Below, one piece after another: positions 12,161 to 22,589 of a stretch of DNA of 64,000 nt; the stretch's first letter is position 1; each line of letters begins with the position of its first letter. This DNA comes from Corythucha ciliata (Eukaryota; Arthropoda; Insecta; Hemiptera; Tingidae): assembly GCA_038030265.1 (NCBI GenBank), contig CM075939.1, forward strand, positions 46,667,253 through 46,731,252, in the 5' to 3' direction. The position numbers and the translations under genes were made by a program. Below the pieces are notes generated by a model. That model was not told the origin of the DNA. It was given only the letters and a program-made list of their open reading frames with translations, and did no database searches.

Positions 12161-14635
12161 TATATTATGTATTATTGAGGTCTTGCCTGCTTTATACATA
12201 CCATTTTGCCTGCTGAGTGATAGGATTAAGTTTGACAAGGGTGTTATTACAGGTAATGTGCGCTAAAGACACGATTATTTCAATGCGCGCTAAAAGCACG
12301 CGCACTAACTACACGACGAGCGAGAGTCCATCCCAAAGTGGACAGACATGACCTCTCTCCCCCCCTATACTTATTTTCAAAACGGTGGAGTGGGGAAATT
12401 TTTTCTTTCGCAGTGTTTAAATGTTCACGTTTGAGTGATGTGTCAGTGAAGAAGTGGGGGGGGGGGTGATAAAAAAATACAAACTTATCCATCAGAAATG
12501 TATTCATTATGAATTACAAAACTATCGGAAACTCTTCAGTAAGTCAACACGTTTTGTTTAGGGGTTGGCAAGGGTAGTGGGGTGGCAAAAAATACTTCGT
12601 GCATTTTGTATGAAGTCATGTGATTCACACGAATTCACTTTGCATCTCACGAGACTTTTTTTTCCACGCATTTCATCGAAAATTTGAAAAAGAAAAAAAA
12701 AAAAAAGGCCAGTGCTCCGTGTTCACTGTCAATCACCAGCCATACGGTCACCCCCACCAACCTCCGGGGTTGTGGTGGCTGTTACAAAATTTATACGAAA
12801 CACTCTTCACCCTTGTTGTTGAATTCAAAATGTAGCGAGAGGGCACGATTTTTTTTTTTTTTTTTTTTTTTTTTTACCTTTAAAATATTCGGTGATCACG
12901 TGCAGTTTTGTAAAGGCCAATGAACGATCAAAATCTTTTTTTTTAAAAAAGAGAGAAAAAGTTTCAAGTAGTTGTTGCTCAATCGAGCTTTAATTGCTAA
13001 TTTCTACCTAATTGAGAGGATTTCAAATGAGTTTCGGCGATTTTTCAGAAGAATTTTAATTAAACATCAGAGGTGCTTGAGTTTTAATTTACAGCAAAGC
13101 AGCTCGTCAAGTGCTGCACGGTTATTCGACTGAATTTCCAATCAAAAACGTATTAAAGCACGTATTTATCTCAATATTTACAGTTTGTAAATCGAAGGCT
13201 TCGCGAATAACGTTACATCACTCGTTTTTTCCCCTACCGTGCGACGACCCCTTGATACCATTTACGTTTAGTTCAAACGCACTCACTCCTTTCTCCGCTC
13301 CCGGTGATGACCAGAAACTAAACTGACTGGTGGAGTGGTGGGATGTCCTCTAGACGTCTTTAACAACATTGAAATCACTTCCGTGATGAATTTTGATTAA
13401 AAAGGGAAGTATAATAGTGGTGGTATCGATACACTTAAAAGATTTCTTCAATGCGGGACAGTCGTTAGTCATCAACAGGTGATGGATGATGCGCTATGGG
13501 TAGGAATGGGTAGGTGGTGAAGTGAGGTGGAATGAAACCCTCAAAAGGTAAGACACTATTGTGCGTGATTATGTGGTGTCTTGTATCTTTTACTGGCAGC
13601 TAATTTTCTAGAAAAATCGCTTTATCCAAAACTTTTTTGTAGTTGCTTTATGCTCTCAGAAATCAGACTGTTAAAGCCTGCATTAATGCATCTGTCTAGT
13701 CCGGCCTGAGTATAAAACAATATCAAATTAGTTTGGGGGGGGGGCGGTCTCTTTCGAACAAGAACTCATGAAAATGTTTTCAAATTGAAAGCACACGTGA
13801 TAGGCATGATGAGCCACACGAAATACAATTCAAACACGGGTATCTCTCGACGCTTTATCTCCTGAATTGTATAATAAGAATAGTGTAGTTGGAGTCAATT
13901 ATTGTAATTCATACAGATCGCTAGTACGATTGATCGATTGGTTCCGATTGAACATAAATACTCACGAGACTGGGATCAACGGACTTTCCAAGAAGGCTGT
14001 TTTCCGGCAACGGCTGCAACTTCTGAAAGTGTGGAGTTCGGTTCGGCCAGCTTGAATGATGTAATGGGCAAACGGAGCGTATGGGTAAATCAAACTAATT
14101 GCATGCGTGGTTTTCAACGTTTTTTTTGCAGAAAATTATTCGTTTCTAGACTGGAACTAACAGTTCACAGAGACTACCCGGTTCGATCCACCGAGCTAAC
14201 CACTTCCTCCTGGGAAACAATTTAGTCAACATTTCGCCTTTTTTGGCACTCTAAAAACACTCAGAATCTGCCCTGAACGGCTCCAGTTCCCATGTACTGG
14301 ATGTTCCATGACCTGGGAGTTGAGTTTGCCATGCGTGACCCTCGTCGCACAGCCCGCCCTCAGGACTTCACGGCTGGTTCGGATCACTATGACGGTAAAC
14401 AGACAACTGAGCTCCCTAAAGAACGTGAAAATTTGGACGAAACCCCCAGAATTAGTCGTTAATTTGTATACGTAAATGGACGACAAACTGTCGCTGGGCC
14501 ATTCTACAATAGAGTCACGTTTGAAGGAACCGTGGGAAAATTTCTGCGTGCGAACAGTGGCCATATACTGGACTCACAGACATGGAAAATAGCCTCGACA
14601 CCCACACTACCCACATTAACTTAAACAAAACAAAA
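12161..14635. other. non-coding DNA, no gene seen
   Basis: The segment contains an 11-base G run (12,456-12,466), a 27-base T run (12,849-12,875) and a 10-base G run (13,735-13,744). No frame has a recognisable domain. At 14,181 a 'ggttcgatcc' phrase resembles an RNA polymerase III B box, but no A box or tRNA fold accompanies it on either strand. Confidence 0.45.
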
Positions 14636-15860
14636 ATCGCTGATTCGAGGCTAAAATTAAGAAAAAAACGTTAATTTGCAGATACATTTACAAACTACAT
14701 GTACAAGCTACCTATATAATTCGCGGTTAAAATTGGAAGAAAGCCTTATTCCGAGGTGACACACACATTGGAGTCTCCCCTTCCCCCCAACTATCAGTGT
14801 GAAAAGGGTCATAATGGGTCGCACCTTAAAAATACTTGAACTGACGGTGGGATGTCCTGAAAATGGATAAACCGACCATTCACGATTGAAAAATAACCGT
14901 AATTGCTGTTTGTATGCTCTAAAAATAGCAAACAGTCGCTTCCAAACTGACTATTTGCGTCCAAAACTTGTACGAGTATTCATTTGCGTTAAAGCTGGTA
15001 AAACAGAGGATTTGCGTCTTAGAAATACTTAGCCTGACTATTTTTGTCATAAAAAATAACTAAATCAACAATTCACTTCTTAAAAAAAGGGGCAAAAGCT
15101 GTTGGTTCACGGATTAAAAATGCTTGAACTGGGGATGCGTGCGTGATTGATGGCAAAACCGAACCATTCGCAATCGAAAAATGGCCAATCTGACCATTCG
15201 TGCCTTGAAAATTTGTTCGACTGACAATAATGGTGGATTTCACCACCGAGAGTTAAGGTTTGAGTTACGTTAACTCAGAATTAACTGAAAAAAGGCGAGA
15301 GTTAGGTAACTCTAACCTAACTCCCGGTGGTGAAATTGGCCCTAAGTAACCATAACAACCAGAGTTAGCGCCTCAAAAATGGTGAAATTGAGTATATTTA
15401 CACACAAAAAAGGTCAAACTGACGATTCACGCCTTGAAAATGGCTTAAGTAACCGTTCGTACCTCAAAATTGATAAAACCTATACAAATCGTTTCTTGAA
15501 TGTAGACGAACAAACTGACTATTCACGCCCTGAAAAGACCGTACTGACAACCAAACTGACAATTCACGCCCCCTAGAAACGGCAAACTGACCGCATTCGC
15601 GCCCCAGAAAATGTCTTAACGGTCTATTCGCGGCCAAAGAAGGGCAAAAATTACGCTATGTGCCCTAATTCTCAAAGCCATTCATTCCGTGCTCTATAAT
15701 AATGGTCAAATTGACCATACACGCATCTCGCCTTGAAAATGGTTAAACTGGCGATGCTTGCCCTGAATTGATGGCCGAACTCGAAAAATGGCAATATGGC
15801 CACTCGCACTCGATAAATGGCCAAACAGATCATTCGCGCCGTGAAAATAAACAAAGTTCC
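14636..15860 (+). repeat. degenerate ~30-bp arrays, class 1 then class 2, forward
   Basis: A few class 1 units (14,636-14,760) give way to class 2 units that approximate ATTCGCGCCTTGAAAATGG followed by CCAAACTGACC, for example at 15,415-15,445, 15,510-15,530 and 15,790-15,840. Unit spacing is near 30 bases. A 112-bp MITE interrupts the array at 15,231-15,342. Confidence 0.75.
15231..15342. mobile_element. 112-bp MITE with TAA target duplication
   Basis: Arms 'atttcaccaccgagagttaa' on the left and the inverse of 'ctaactcccggtggtgaaat' on the right pair over about 30 bases, interrupted only by single mismatches. The element ends in GGCCC on the right, while the left end has drifted to TGGTGG. 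TAA occurs at 15,228-15,230 and 15,343-15,345. The 'ATTTCACC' terminal core resembles that of the MITE at 11,330. Confidence 0.65.
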
Positions 15861-15899
15861 CGCTTTACAAATGGCCGAAGCAAAACCCAGGGGCGTAGC

Positions 15900-16260
15900 C
15901 GCGAATTATATAGCGTTTCATCTCAATTTTACAAAAAGTTTATATACCCCCAGAAACCTCGAGTTATCGTTTTTACCGATTTCTGCCGCGAATGAGTGCT
16001 TTAACTCACTTTTTTCTTCATTTTGTGCCGCAAACTAGCGTTTTTTCTCACTCATATCGCGCTTTTTCTCTATTTTAGCCACGAATGAGGTATATTCCTC
16101 AAATTTAGCCTAAAACCTATCTACAAAGCCACGATGATTCCTCCAAAAACTCGGAATTATTGGGTTTTTCTCAATTTTGAACAATGAACTAGCACTTCTA
16201 CTCAATTTTAGCTGTGAATTAGTGCTTTTCAGGAACCTTAACCACGAATGAGCTTTTTTT
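15900..16260 (-). repeat. degenerate ~30-bp array, class 1, reverse
   Basis: Units such as 'ttttctctattttagccacgaatgag' in pieces at 16,062-16,090 and 'ctcaattttagctgtgaattagtgc' at 16,200-16,226 match class 1 in reverse orientation. The array directly follows a forward class 2 block, so polarity switches at about 15,880. Confidence 0.75.
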
Positions 16261-16457
16261 TTTCAGCAAGTTTTGAGCAAGACAATGGTGAAGAGGGCAA
16301 GGGGTTAGAGAGAACAGGTAACGGGGTGCGGGACTATCTTCTTGAGTGATGATCCACACAGGTGGCATTTTTAAGGAGTCCAAGGACCTCACTGTGTTAC
16401 TATTAAGGTGGGGTTTCAGGTGGGTTTCCTCGGCCCCTTCCCAGTCGCCCATCGTCT

Positions 16458-16742
16458 AAACTTCGCACATAAATTTTGGCTCCATTTCTGCACCAATACT
16501 CGGTTTCAAAGTCTAATTTTAATCTTCAGGAAGTTCTACAGTGACGTTAGATCTTGCTTTTTCAAATGTTATCCCTAAAGTAACCCCAATACACTTTAAA
16601 ATTCGAATGTGTTTTAAGGTAATTTCAGGGATGTTTGGAAAAGCAAGATCTAACGTCACTGTAGAACTTCCTGAAGATTGAAATTAGACTTTGAAACCGA
16701 ATATTGGTGCAGAAATGGAGCCAAAATTTATGTGCGAAGTTA
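16458..16742. repeat. long hairpin, about 120-bp near-perfect arms
   Basis: The left arm (16,458 to about 16,586) and the right arm (about 16,613 to 16,742) are inverted copies with only a few differences over their outer 110 bases: ctaaacttcgc against gcgaagttag, an actcgg/attcgg change, and a ttttaatc/tttcaatc change. About 25 bases separate the arms. A transcript would fold into a long double-stranded RNA. It may be a foldback element or hairpin-RNA locus. Its right end coincides with the TTA duplication of the neighbouring element. Confidence 0.85.
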
Positions 16743-17782
16743 GGCGTCATTCACACTGAACTAGCACGCGGCATGTGGCATGGCAAGAGCCACATGCAGC
16801 ATGTCACATGCCATAACTGCGTTCACACTGAAATGGCAGGTGCACTTATAATAGGTTTGTTCGTTTGTTATTCAGTGTAGTGGTGCAGGTGTAGTTCGAG
16901 CGGTCCGGGATTGACGTCATTTATCGAAATCAAAGGAACGCTTATCTTGCAAATGGTTAACCTTACGGCAACAAAAACGTTACCTTTAAGGTTTATTTCC
17001 GCTTCCCAGAATGAAATGTTTGACGAAAGGTAATTAATGAGCAGGTTATAAAATTTCGAGCAGCAAGCTCCTCCTAATTTTCCAGTGTAGATAGTGCTGC
17101 ACTGAACAGTCCGAGATTTGACAAACGAACGCTTTCAGTGTAGTTCGGGATTACAAAAGAACGATTTTCAGACTGTTCGTGCAGTCCAGAGCAGCTCCGG
17201 ACGACAAACGAACAAACCAAATGTCTTCTTTCCTCCTACACACAACTCAAACTCAAATTTTTGTATTTGTGTACTCAGTTCGTTTTCGCTGGGTGAGGAT
17301 GATTGCTGCACCGAGGATCTAATCTTGTGATGACGATGATATTGCGTTGATTGTTAGGCGCCCGGGGATAAAAAAAAGAAGAACGTGGCAACCTCCTCCT
17401 TAAAGGCGGAACGTCGAGAAAACAGTCCTGCTATCATCCAACTCATCATGGAACTTATCCATCATCCAGCAAAGCTTCAAATTTTCTATCAAATGACGAT
17501 TTCGATGTTCGAAATGGTAAATTGAACAAAAAAGATGACATCGAGGAAAAAAATGAGGCGGGAAAGGCTTCGGGTGGGAATACTCACCCGCACAACGCAT
17601 GACACGCTACGAAAGACCAACTATCCGGTCTTCTAGCTGCACGTGTCGCATGACAAATGCCATGCGACACACCAGTGTGAACGCGCTCATTCAATTACAG
17701 CGGTCTGGTCTTCCGAATTGTGCGCTATAGCTCGTCGCATGGCAAGTGCCACGCCGCATGCTAGTTCAGTGTGAATGACGCC
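16743..17782. mobile_element. 1,040-bp PIF/Harbinger-like non-autonomous element
   Basis: The terminal inverted repeats begin GGCGTCATTCACACTGAACT on both ends and stay similar for about 35 bases. TTA is found on both sides (16,740-16,742 and 17,783-17,785), the duplication typical of PIF/Harbinger elements. Next to both ends are clusters of GCATG/CATGC-rich words (GGCATGTGGCATGG on the left, GCATGGCAAGTGCC on the right) that could be transposase-binding sites. No transposase or DNA-binding protein frame is seen inside, so it would depend on another element. A second terminal-repeat element lies within it. Confidence 0.75.
16854..17218. mobile_element. nested 365-bp element with perfect 15-bp terminal repeats
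   Basis: GGTTTGTTCGTTTGT at 16,854-16,868 is perfectly inverted at 17,204-17,218. Subterminal words recur: 'cagtgtag' occurs several times and 'tccgggattgac' resembles 'tccgagatttgac' and 'ttcgggattac'. I could not read a clear target duplication (ata on the left, aat on the right). It may be a separate insertion or part of the internal structure of the surrounding element. Confidence 0.6.
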
Positions 17783-17785
17783 TTA

Positions 17786-20555
17786 AGGAAACCAAGCGAC
17801 AACGCTTCTTTAAGGAGGCGCGGACGGCGTGGCTCCGGCTTTGGTCGAATCGTCTGCTTAAATCCATGGAGGGTTTGACAACACCGCACCTATAATGACT
17901 ACTCGCGGTAGTCGCGAGTTCGCGGTTTCGATTTACAGCGAAAATTGGCTGATTCTACTCGTCATTTCGGTGATTCCGGTGACAGCAGCAGTTTCAATTA
18001 CCACAAAATGTTCTCATATATACCAACAAAAGAAACTTAACGTCGGAGCTTCGGAAGCCCGGAGGACGAATGTTCGAGAAACTCGGATACACCTCTACCC
18101 GCACGCCAGAAAAATTGCCCAGTACACCAGTGACTGATAATACGGCGCATAATTTGGCTCATTCACCAAGGTGGTCAATGCTTTGCCTGGGAAACTGTCC
18201 AAATCACCCTGCTTGAAGCTGCCAACTCACCTCGCACTAAACCAAACGATTGAGGTTGTTCTGCCTTGCGGGGAGGGGGGGGGACTTTCCGTTCTGTGAA
18301 AAGAGAAATTAATTAAAGAAATGGTTTCTTTCATCGAGTCTCATAATTAGCAAGTGGCTTCCAACGTGCGGATTATTTTTTTTCCTCAGGCTATATCAAA
18401 CCTCTCGAGAGCCCCCCCCCCCTGCCGCAACCTTCACCAACACAGGATGAAGAGACCTCTTGTTCATCTCGCTTCTCTGTGTGCTTGAACCTTCTGAACC
18501 CATCACATCTGAATATTTTCCAGGAGTTTTTTGAAGAGTGCTCGACATAAAACAAAGCTCAAACCTCTCCCTATATCTCCCCACTATTCCTCATCTTTAG
18601 TGGAGTGGGTTATTATTGTTTTTTTTTCTCTCTCTCTCTCTCTCTTCTTAATCCCAGCCGCGCAACCCCTCGTCGCGCTTCTAAACAACACAGCTTCCCA
18701 GATCCAGCTACTTGTGGTAGAGTAGTGAAGAGGGGGGGGGGAATTAACTTTGTAAAAGTAAGGATGAGAGTTGAGAGCGTTGTGGCGTACGAATACGAAA
18801 AAAAAGCAACCTGGAAAAATTCCAATTTAAAGAAAATAAGTTAAACCGCTTTATTAATTGATTCGAAGTTGAATGTTTAAGTAATTCTTACGCATCGAGA
18901 ACATCGGTTTAGCCCATAATTTACAATTGAATACAAGTGAGTTGAATACAATTGAAGGAGGGGGTGAAAAGAGAGTAAATAAAAATAAGAAACAATACTC
19001 AAAGGTGTGCCCATGAAAATCTTTAAAACGTCTTCGCATTATCATTCTGAGCTCATCGTTCTCAGTGCATACACAAAGCTCCTTTGACTCGAATTGAATG
19101 GGTACACAATCGGCAGTAATTTAGCCTCTGATGACCTTTTTTTTTTACTCCCTCCTACCTTCCAGGTTTCTATGGCAGGGATAAGGGAGAAGAGTGTAAA
19201 ATGGTTCGGTCAGGGGAATTGCCATTACTTTCCACGGAATCCATTGGTCAGGAAAATTGCATTTTAGCCTGCAATTTAGAAACCTGAAACACTGAAACCG
19301 GTTGCTTACATTCGACCCTTTTATGAATATCACGAAAAGGTAGTAATCCCCTAAAAATTGGAATATTAGTTCGAAACACGCTTGACCCCCCCCCCCGTTT
19401 CTTCCATTGTTTTCCCTCTCACCTTTCACAGCCTGATTAGTTATGCACGTGCTAACGGATTATTACGTTAAACGGTTCTTGGCAAGAAAATATATATATA
19501 CACATAATACACTCGCAGGTACCAATAGAAGGTTGATTATAGGTCTGCGCTACAGAGAAATTGACGTTACAGTGAGAATTGTTATAGGGGAGGCATAATT
19601 ATAGCCGACTCATTCAATGCCCTTAAAACAACAATTGCAAGTCGCAAACTCACCAAAAAAAACAAAGATGAAAGAGAATAATATATTGAAACAGGAGCAC
19701 GAAACAGCCATGCCCTTTCAGCCCCCCCCCCCTCTCCTTTTTTTTGTTTCTTTTAACCCCCACCCCTACCCAACCCAAAAAGATCGTCGAATTTCGCATA
19801 AATTAAAACACTGTTTTGACGGTGCTTACTTCAACACTTTCAGTGAAAACCCTTGAACTTTTCATTTTTAGAGTGACAGCTACGAATTACGATTCCCATC
19901 ATCCTCCCCCCCCCCCTCTCTCCCACCAAAAAAGAACGAAAGTTTTTTGTTTTTCACCCTCTTTTCAAAAGCGTTACTTTTCAGAACTTTCCCCCAAAAA
20001 GACTGGTAACAGAAGAAGAGGGAGGGGGGTGTAATAGTGAAGTTTATAATTTTTTCCATTACTCCGTAAACTTGGTAAATTGAAAGACATGATAATGTTG
20101 CTTCACCGCAAGTTATAATGGTTAGACTGGTTGGTGAATGGTTGGCGGGGGATGGTTTGGGGGGGGGCAAGCGATACGGCCGAGATTCATAATAAACAAA
20201 GGTTTTCTCTTGTTGAAAATTCTCTCGGAAAATGTGCTTTATTTTTCTGTTTTTGTTTTTGTTTCCAAAAAAAAAAAAAAGAGAAAGAGGAAAACTTTTA
20301 AATCAAAACAAAAAGCTCAAAAGGGTTCGTCAGTAAAATATTTCAAGTTTTTCCATCTTCGTATATCAAAACAACGGCTCATGTGGTTTGAACTGACAGC
20401 TTATTCGCACCATTTTTTTTTATCGAATTACGCGGCTATAATTTGATCTGTCGAGTGTCGTCGGCTTGCTGCGTTCCCCTATTTATAAGAGCCCAACCCG
20501 TGAAATGTGTCTTTTGGACGAGAAGCCTCTGGGATGTTGTTGCTGTTTTTTTTTT
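17786..20555. other. non-coding DNA, no gene seen
   Basis: The segment includes a CT microsatellite at about 18,628-18,648, an 11-base C run at 18,412-18,422, another at 19,386-19,396, and several C or G runs at 19,720-20,167. Open frames of 60-100 residues on both strands overlap these low-complexity tracts and have no recognisable domain. Confidence 0.45.
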
Positions 20556-20559
20556 TTTT

Positions 20560-21515
20560 CAAAATCACTAATTTTTTTTTGAACTAACCAAACCAGCGAA
20601 ATTGGTTTATTCAAGGTGAAAATCCCGAAAAACGGCGTTTATGAGCGGTAATTCCGCGAAATTTGCCATTTAAAAGTGCTCTCTGAGGGACTCATAAACT
20701 GTTTTCGGAGCAAATCGAAACACTTTGATAAATGACTCTATAGCCCATTTTTGACTAATTTTACAGAGGCCCTAACGTTACAGTGACCAGATTTTTTTTT
20801 TTTTTTTTTTTCCATTTAGGAAAGAAGCACCCTAGGCTTGAGGGGGCTTTTAGGGGTCCTGTAGCGTACAAATTGCAAACAAAAACTTGCAATAGATCAC
20901 TGAAGATGTCTGAACTATCCAAGCCCATAGAAAAATTGCGATTTCACGGACACAAGGGCCGAAATTTGAAAATTCATTGATATGAATGATGTAATTTTGC
21001 GGCTAAATCATCGATCCAGCTGAAACTTTCAATGTCGCCGAAGTTAAAACTTGAAGCTTGCATTTTCACAGGAGTTTTAAACCCGAAAGTTGCAGTGTTG
21101 TGGATATTCAGCCAAGAAATTTCCAACTTCGTGGGTATTCGTCAGGCTAAGGGTGCTTTTGGGGCCGGCTTGTATGAGTACCACTGCCCTTAAAAAAAAG
21201 CCCCTGAAACTAGCAATTTAGTTTCAATTAAGACGCGAAACTCTCAATTTCGGCAAGACTGGGCCGAAAAACTTGAGGCATCTCTCAAATTTGAATTCAA
21301 CGAGTTGACAAAAATGTTCAGCATTAACAAAGTGTTGCAATTACACGGCTATTTGTCAGGGTATGAGGGAATTCGGGGCCAGCTTGAGCTTCCTCGCATA
21401 AGGAAACCGGTGTACACACAAGGCTTAGAAACATGCAATTTCGCTAGAACAAAGACAATGAATGAGATGTGGATCCTGGATTTCCTCAAGGGAGGGGCTT
21501 GGCAAATTGTGTGCT
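20560..21515. repeat. degenerate repeat block, class 4
   Basis: Phrases such as 'aaacttgcaattt', 'cgaaatttg' and 'cgtgggtattcgtcagg' recur at roughly 30-33 base spacing. A 20-base T run sits at 20,792-20,811. Two copies of a GC-rich module ('ggggccggcttg' at about 21,155 and 'ggggccagcttg' at about 21,375) end sub-blocks. No gene is seen. Confidence 0.65.
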
Positions 21516-21529
21516 TCACTCAATGAAAA

Positions 21530-22115
21530 ATAGTTTGACTGCCAACGCCTGCCTAAAAATAGCTAACCTTTCTATTCTCAGTATGAAAACGGCAGAACTG
21601 ACTTTAATATAACGCCTAAAAATGGCAAAACTGACTATTCGTGCCATGAAAATGCCTAAACAGATTATTCCTGTCCTTAAAGCTGCAAAATCGACCATTT
21701 TGGGCCAAGAAGGGCCAAAATAACCATTGGCTTGGCTTGGCTTAACGGAACTAATAATTGCACCCTAAAAATAGGGGGGGGGGACATACGTTTCGCGCCT
21801 TGAAAATTGATATACTGACTACTTGCACGCTGAAAATAACCAAACTGGTGATTCCAGCTTTGAGAACGGCCGAACTGACTTTACTGACACCCCCTGACCC
21901 CTCCAGCCTGACTGACTTTGAATTGTTCAAACTGATGATTCGTACCCTGAAAACGCCTGAATAGACGAGTGGGGCTCTGAAAATGGCAAAATAAACCAGT
22001 CGCACGTCAAAAATTGTCAAAACTGACTATTCTCGCTCTGTTTTGACGTACTATTCGCACCTTTTGAATGTCAAAACTTATTAACTATGCGCCATAAAAA
22101 TGGCCAAACTAGCTA
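21530..22115 (+). repeat. degenerate ~30-bp array, class 2, forward
   Basis: Units approximate AAAATGGCAAAACTGACTATT followed by CGTGCCCTG, for example at 21,610-21,690 and 21,930-22,030. It is interrupted by a G run at about 21,773-21,782. Orientation is opposite to the large array that follows at 22.6 kb. Confidence 0.75.
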
Positions 22116-22585
22116 TCCTTCCGCACCTGCAAGGAATAACAAATTTCTCAAATTTTAAGACCATAAACTTGCAATATCAAGAATATTCAGGTAGGCAACT
22201 TCCCATTTCGCGTATATTCAGCTCCAAAATGTTTCGGCTATCTGTTTAACTTCAGGTGCTGTCGTGGCCGGCTAGAATGGGCTCCATGGTAACACTGAAA
22301 AGACGACACGGACCTTGCAATTTCACGTACCCATAACATGCATTTTCACGAGAATTAAGACCAGAAACTTGCAATTTTGTTTGGAAACTTCATATTTCGT
22401 GGATATTTGGCTCCAAAATGTTGCAATTATGCGGCTATTCATCAGGTTTTTGGGTGCGGTCGTGGCTGGCTAGTCAAAGGATAACCCAAAACTTGCTATT
22501 ACGCGAAAGTGAAAACCTGAAACTTGAATTTTTCTAACATTAAAGCCAGAAACTCGCCGTATTGCAAAGAGCTGTGGAGAGTTTT
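22116..22585. repeat. class 4 block between opposed class 2 arrays
   Basis: 'ggatatttggctccaaaatg' and 'gcgtatattcagctccaaaatg' in parts mark two related units. Each is followed by the module 'tgtcgtggccggctag' (22,260) or 'ggtcgtggctggctag' (22,458). This block lies exactly where class 2 units change orientation. Confidence 0.65.
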
Positions 22586-22589
22586 TCAA

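Noticed and set aside
14176..14215. Possible tRNA-derived SINE head with a B-box-like ggttcgatcc
   Set aside because: No A box at proper distance, no cloverleaf on either strand and no tail or duplication.
17895..18137. An 80-codon frame with a hydrophobic segment as a small membrane protein
   Set aside because: One short hydrophobic stretch is not enough; no homology is recognised and the frame sits beside transposon sequence.
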